DNA of 8,862 nucleotides from an uncultured Lachnospiraceae bacterium (lineage in GTDB: Bacteria > Bacillota > Clostridia > Lachnospirales > Lachnospiraceae). The notes below the pieces were generated by a model. It did no database searches and was not told the origin of the DNA. It was given only the letters and a program-made list of their open reading frames with translations. Each line of letters opens with the position of its first letter. Positions within the stretch are counted from its first letter, which is position 1. A program made the position numbers and the translations under genes. The stretch is from assembly GCA_947625995.1 (NCBI GenBank), contig CANQQN010000070.1, positions 1-8,862 of the forward strand, written 5' to 3'. Shown here piece by piece: positions 5,711-8,862 of the stretch.

Positions 5711-6199
5711 TTATGCGTGGAGCACCACCTGCCGCCGCTCTTTCGTTCCCCGCACGTCGATGACCCGCTGGTTGGAACTGCCCTTCCAGTGGAGCTTGGT
5801 ATCCTTCTTTGCGATCTCAAATTCGCCGTCCACCACCACGTCCACATAATCCATGATCTCCAGATGTTCGATATTTTCCCACAGAGAACCAGTATAGAGC
5901 CACTGGGTCTTTTCGGGAAATTTTTCACGGATCTCCTTTGACAGAGCCGTCACTTCCTCCACGTTGGCATAGTGGAGCGGGTCGCCGCCGCTGAACGTGA
6001 TCCCGGAGATATAAGGCTTCTCTAGCTGCCGGAAGATCTCCTCCTTCGCGGCCTCGTCGAAGGGCAGGCCGCCGTAAGGATCCCAAGTAACGGGATTATG
6101 GCACTCCTTGCAGCAGTGGGAACAGCCCGCCACCCACAGGACCACCCGCAGGCCGTCGCCGTTTAACATATCATCTTTTGTTATATTGTGATACCTCAT
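5711..6199 (-). CDS. nrdG: Anaerobic ribonucleoside-triphosphate reductase activating protein
   Basis: This radical-SAM activase binds a [4Fe-4S] cluster, cleaves S-adenosylmethionine and generates the glycyl radical on NrdD. It has 162 residues, normal for NrdG. The CX3CX2C cluster motif is C26-C30-C33 within AGCSHCCKECHN, and TFSGGDPL (69-75 region) is the SAM-contacting Gly-Gly motif. The N-terminus MRYHNITKDDMLNGDGLRVV and the KGSSNQRVIDV segment near the C-terminus are typical. Its ATG lies two bases after the nrdD stop (TAA-CC-ATG) and the upstream ribosome site is only a loose AGAAAGAAAGAG, so translational coupling to nrdD is likely and would keep enzyme and activator in proportion. 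Confidence 0.96.
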   Translation of the reverse strand: MRYHNITKDDMLNGDGLRVVLWVAGCSHCCKECHNPVTWDPYGGLPFDEAAKEEIFRQLEKPYISGITFSGGDPLHYANVEEVTALSKEIREKFPEKTQWLYTGSLWENIEHLEIMDYVDVVVDGEFEIAKKDTKLHWKGSSNQRVIDVRGTKERRQVVLHA

Positions 6200-6201
6200 G
6201 G

Positions 6202-8331
6202 TTACATGCTCTTTCTTTCTTTGATCTCCGCCATCTTGGCATCATTTAAGCGGGTATCTCCCTTCACTCTGGAGTAAGACAGATAACCGTTCATGCGGTC
6301 GATCTTGGTGAGATTCCTGCTGCCGCACTTGGGGCAAACGTCCATCTCCAGTTCCTGATGACCGCAGTCGTCGCAGTAGGCCAGAGACAGGTTGACGCCC
6401 TCATAAAAGCCCATATCCATAGCCCGGCGCACCAGCGTTTTGATGGCGTCCATATTATAGTCGATGGGATATTTCACGTACTGGATCTTGCCGCCGTTTG
6501 ACAACTCCCAGAACCGGTATTCCAGATCCTGCTTATTGATGGGGGTAATGTCCTCCGTCACATGGCAGTGGAAGCTGTTGCTCACATACTCCCTGTCGGA
6601 AACATTCTCGATGATCCCGTACTTTTTGCGGAACTGCTTTACCTGCAGGCCGCAGAGGCTCTCTGCGGGGGTGCCGTAGATGGCGTAGAGGTTGCCGTCC
6701 TCCTCTTTAAACTCGTTGATCTTTTTATTGATATATTCCAGCGTCTCCACCGCGAACCGGCCATCCTCCACAAGGGATTTTCCGTTGTACAACCGCTGCA
6801 GTTCGTTCAGGGCCGTGATGCCGAAGGATGCGGTGGCCGTCTTAAGGAGCGGCTTGATCTTATCGTGAATGCCAAGATGGCCGCCGTAAAAGCCTCCCTC
6901 ACAGTAGGCAAGGGGATTGGTGGACGCCCGCATCTCTCCAAGATAGGCGTAGGTGCGGATATGCAGCTGACGGATCAGATTGAGGTAATAGTCCAGCACC
7001 TCGTGGAAGTCCCTGCTCTCCTGCCTTGCCTTGGCAAGGATCATAGGCAGATGAAGGCTTACCACGCCGATATTGAAACGGCCGATAAACACAGGCCGGT
7101 CATTTTCATCCTTGGGGTGCATGCCGCCCTCCCGGTACCATGGGGAAAGGAAGGCACGGCAGCCCATGGGGCTGATGATCTCCCCATACTGCTTGTACAT
7201 GCTGGCGATATAGCCCTTGCCCGTAAGGCTGAGCCAATCCGGATACATGGTCTTGGAAGAACACTCGATGCCCGCCTCAAACACATGCTCCAGCTGTCCG
7301 CCGGGGCCGTGAAGGTTCTCGTCATAGAGGAAGACGATCTTGGGGAACAGTACCGGCTTCTTGCACTCTTTTTTGCCCTGTCCGTTCTTGCGCACCTTCA
7401 GCATGGCGATCGAACCCATCTGGGCGAACCGGCCGGTACCGGTACCGATAGTCACGGTGATGAAAGGGTAATCGCCGCGGCTGGACGCCACGGTGTTGAA
7501 CTTGTACTCCCAGCCCTGAAAGCCCTGCTCAAATTCAATGCGCACGTCGTTTTCCGCTTCCTGCTCCGCCTTTTCCCGGCTGACGCCCATGGCCATATAT
7601 TTTTCAATGTATTTTTGATAGGATTTCTCTGCATAAGGCTCAAGGATCTTCTCCGCGCTGGGCACAGTGAAGCCGCCGTACTGCTGGCTGGCGGCGCTCA
7701 GGACAATGTCGCCGATCACGTCAAAGGCCACTGCCAGCGTCTTGGGCTCGTTATACCAGAGGTTGCCCATCTCAAAGCCGCCCCGCAGCACATTCTCCAC
7801 GTCGAAAAGACAGCAGTTCATGGTGTCCCTTCTGGCGGACATGTCGTGAATATAGATATAACCGTCCCTTGCCGCCTGCAGTTCCTCAGTGGTAAGGAAA
7901 AACTTCTGATAAAGCTCCTTATTCAGCTGATTGAAGATGAGGCTGCGCTTTGTGGATACAAGGGCGCTGTCGCTGTTGGAATTTTCCTTGTCGCCGATGT
8001 ACATGATGGACTGGCTCTTTGTGTACACCTCGTCCAGCATCTTCACAAAATCCTGTTTATAGTTGCGGTAATCCCGGTAGCTCTTCGCCACCAGCGGGTC
8101 CACTTTTTCGAGAGCGCCCTCCACGATATTGTGCATCTGGGCGATCTTTACCTCTTTAAGCCCCATCTCTTCTATTTTTTCTTCTACAAATTTACAAATA
8201 TAATCCAGATCCTGCTGGGTAAATTTTACCAGCGCCCGGTATGCTGACTTGTTTACCGCCACCACGATCTTCTGCACATTAAACTCTTCCTTTGTGCCGT
8301 CCTTTTTAATGACTTTCACATCATCCATCAT
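6202..8331 (-). CDS. nrdD: Anaerobic (class III) ribonucleoside-triphosphate reductase
   Basis: It reduces NTPs to dNTPs without oxygen by glycyl-radical chemistry. The protein has 709 residues, normal for the family. GGAGGAGGT lies six bases before the ATG at 8331. An ATP-cone allosteric domain occupies about residues 4-95. NCCLFDVENVLRGGFEMGN (172-190) contains the cysteine pair at 173-174 matching the phage T4 Cys79 position, and MGCRAFLSPW (389-398) contains C391, which by spacing matches the T4 thiyl-radical Cys290. The zinc-binding cysteines are C653, C656, C666 and C669. The glycyl-radical loop is RMNGYLSYSR (679-688) with G682 as the radical site. These assignments rest on motif spacing recalled from the T4 and E. 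coli enzymes. Nothing needed for activity appears missing. It is the first gene of an operon with nrdG and probably dut, under a promoter carrying NrdR-type boxes. Confidence 0.97.
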   Translation of the reverse strand: MMDDVKVIKKDGTKEEFNVQKIVVAVNKSAYRALVKFTQQDLDYICKFVEEKIEEMGLKEVKIAQMHNIVEGALEKVDPLVAKSYRDYRNYKQDFVKMLDEVYTKSQSIMYIGDKENSNSDSALVSTKRSLIFNQLNKELYQKFFLTTEELQAARDGYIYIHDMSARRDTMNCCLFDVENVLRGGFEMGNLWYNEPKTLAVAFDVIGDIVLSAASQQYGGFTVPSAEKILEPYAEKSYQKYIEKYMAMGVSREKAEQEAENDVRIEFEQGFQGWEYKFNTVASSRGDYPFITVTIGTGTGRFAQMGSIAMLKVRKNGQGKKECKKPVLFPKIVFLYDENLHGPGGQLEHVFEAGIECSSKTMYPDWLSLTGKGYIASMYKQYGEIISPMGCRAFLSPWYREGGMHPKDENDRPVFIGRFNIGVVSLHLPMILAKARQESRDFHEVLDYYLNLIRQLHIRTYAYLGEMRASTNPLAYCEGGFYGGHLGIHDKIKPLLKTATASFGITALNELQRLYNGKSLVEDGRFAVETLEYINKKINEFKEEDGNLYAIYGTPAESLCGLQVKQFRKKYGIIENVSDREYVSNSFHCHVTEDITPINKQDLEYRFWELSNGGKIQYVKYPIDYNMDAIKTLVRRAMDMGFYEGVNLSLAYCDDCGHQELEMDVCPKCGSRNLTKIDRMNGYLSYSRVKGDTRLNDAKMAEIKERKSM

Positions 8332-8359
8332 GTTTTTACCTCCTCCATCATCTTATGTA

Positions 8360-8375
8360 TCATTTCATATTGTGT
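8360..8375. promoter_or_regulatory. Possible third, out-of-phase NrdR-like box
   Basis: By my alignment this 16-mer, ending in ATATTGTGT, matches the NrdR consensus at about 12 of 16 positions. It starts 23 bp from the box at 8383-8398, not the usual 31-32 bp, and lies deep in the nrdD leader, so it may be chance or an accessory site. Confidence 0.3.
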
Positions 8376-8382
8376 GGAAAAA

Positions 8383-8398
8383 GCACAATATCTAGTCG
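8383..8398. promoter_or_regulatory. NrdR box (promoter-distal)
   Basis: GCACAATATCTAGTCG matches the NrdR consensus ACACWATATATWGTGT at about 12 of 16 positions. It lies just downstream of the predicted transcription start of nrdD and exactly 32 bp (three helical turns) from the box at 8415-8430, the spacing expected for paired NrdR sites. NrdR is the ATP/dATP-sensing repressor of reductase operons in most bacteria. Confidence 0.7.
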
Positions 8399-8408
8399 TT
8401 TGTAAAAC

Positions 8409-8437
8409 ATCATACAACATTATATAGTATTCGTCAA
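8409..8437 (-). promoter_or_regulatory. Sigma-A promoter of nrdD-nrdG(-dut)
   Basis: On the minus strand TTGACG (8437-8432), a 17-bp spacer and TATGAT (8414-8409) each match the consensus at five of six positions with ideal spacing. Transcription would begin near 8402, leaving a leader of about 70 nt. A perfect TATAAT lies inside the spacer, but nothing at the right distance serves as its -35 box. The NrdR box at 8415-8430 fills nearly the whole spacer, so bound repressor would block polymerase. Confidence 0.75.
8415..8430. promoter_or_regulatory. NrdR box (inside promoter spacer)
   Basis: CAACATTATATAGTAT matches the NrdR consensus at about 12 of 16 positions. It occupies all but one base of the 17-bp gap between the -35 and -10 hexamers of the nrdD promoter and pairs with the box 32 bp away. 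Confidence 0.72.
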
Positions 8438-8476
8438 TTCAAAATTGCATTTTTCTTTCTGACGCGGCCTGCAGCC

Positions 8477-8862
8477 TTACCCTTTCCTGTTCCAGAGCTT
8501 GCACATGCTGTATACTGCCAACGCCACGAAGCCGATGCCGCCGATGATCCCTGTAGGCACCGGTCCAATGAAGGGAGAATACTGATCGCTGCCGCAAAAG
8601 TAAACGGATGTGGCATAAAAGCCGTTGAAGGTCGCCAACGCCACCGCGGAAGCCAAGCAGCTGCCCGTGCGGATAGTAAGCCATGACAAAAATGCGCCAA
8701 GCGCCACACAGAGCACAATGGCAGCCGCCATGCCCAAGTAAGGATATCCGGCGTATTCCGTGCCGTAAAACTGTCCCATTTCCACCAAAGGGCCGTACCA
8801 CAGGCCCCAGATCACGCCGGTGATAATCACCGCCGCCGACTCCAGCATCTACATCACGCTGA
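8477..8862 (-). pseudogene. CPBP-family (CAAX/Abi) membrane protease remnant, C-terminal part
   Basis: An ATG at 8848 opens 123 codons ending at TAA (8479-8477). The product is almost wholly membrane-embedded (about residues 5-22, 38-60, 62-82, 93-115). GVIWGLWYGPLVEMG (11-25) and RTGSCLASAVALATFNG (60-76) align with the second and third motifs of CPBP intramembrane proteases, normally GLWHAPL and TGSxxPAxxAHxxxN. Here the motif-2 His is Tyr (Y18) and the motif-3 His is Leu. The in-frame codon directly before the ATG is TAG (8851-8849), with open sequence (Ser-Val-Met) beyond it, and no ribosome site precedes the ATG. The EExxxR glutamate motif would lie beyond the window. I infer a disrupted or decaying gene. 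A short inactive family member read from another start cannot be excluded, because only 14 bases upstream are visible. Confidence 0.6.

Noticed and set aside
7435..7446. Palindrome GGTACCGGTACC inside nrdD
   Set aside because: It falls in codons for a Gly-Thr-Gly-Thr-Gly loop, and the symmetry follows from the repeated amino acids.
6562..8247. A 561-codon open frame on the plus strand opposite nrdD
   Set aside because: It lies wholly antisense to an unmistakable nrdD, has no ribosome site or recognisable motif, and is explained by the codon bias and GC of nrdD.

Overview
Every supportable gene here lies on the minus strand, so transcription runs from high to low coordinates. The class III (oxygen-sensitive) ribonucleotide reductase, a GerA-type spore-germination protein, strong AGGAGG-type ribosome sites, moderate GC with AT-rich promoters, and dockerin/LamG secreted proteins together suggest an anaerobic, spore-forming gut Clostridia, most likely Lachnospiraceae. 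That placement is an inference from gene content, not from a database match.

Layout, in transcription order. (1) 8862-8477: the C-terminal part of a CPBP (CAAX/Abi-type) membrane protease-like gene. An in-frame TAG lies just ahead of its first ATG and both expected histidines are replaced, so it looks like a pseudogene remnant. (2) 8476-8332: a well-formed sigma-A promoter (TTGACG, 17 bp, TATGAT) overlaid by two NrdR-type boxes exactly 32 bp apart. (3) 8331-5047: nrdD, nrdG and dut, read as one deoxynucleotide-supply operon. NrdD makes dNTPs from NTPs anaerobically, NrdG installs its glycyl radical, and Dut removes dUTP and supplies dUMP. A Rho-independent terminator closes the unit at 4909-4875. 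The dut 3' end is partly duplicated as a 36-bp tandem repeat. (4) 4806-3418: an orphan GerA-family spore germination protein with no B or C subunit gene beside it. (5) 3240-1063 and 957-1 (running off the window): two secreted, paralogous-looking dockerin proteins carrying LamG/concanavalin-like modules instead of an obvious catalytic domain. The first has its dockerin at the C-terminus, the second at the N-terminus. They share one visible sigma-A promoter (3320-3293) and are separated by a long imperfect hairpin (1042-997).

The NrdR-nrdDG-dut block is a familiar pathway with an informative arrangement. The less ordinary part is the dockerin pair with its intergenic hairpin, which could be a small surface-assembly locus; no cohesin/scaffoldin gene is visible here. 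No stretch longer than about 240 bases lacks a gene. The longest, 5046-4807, holds the tandem repeat, a candidate forespore promoter and the terminator. I see no tRNA, rRNA, CRISPR array, insertion sequence or phage gene.
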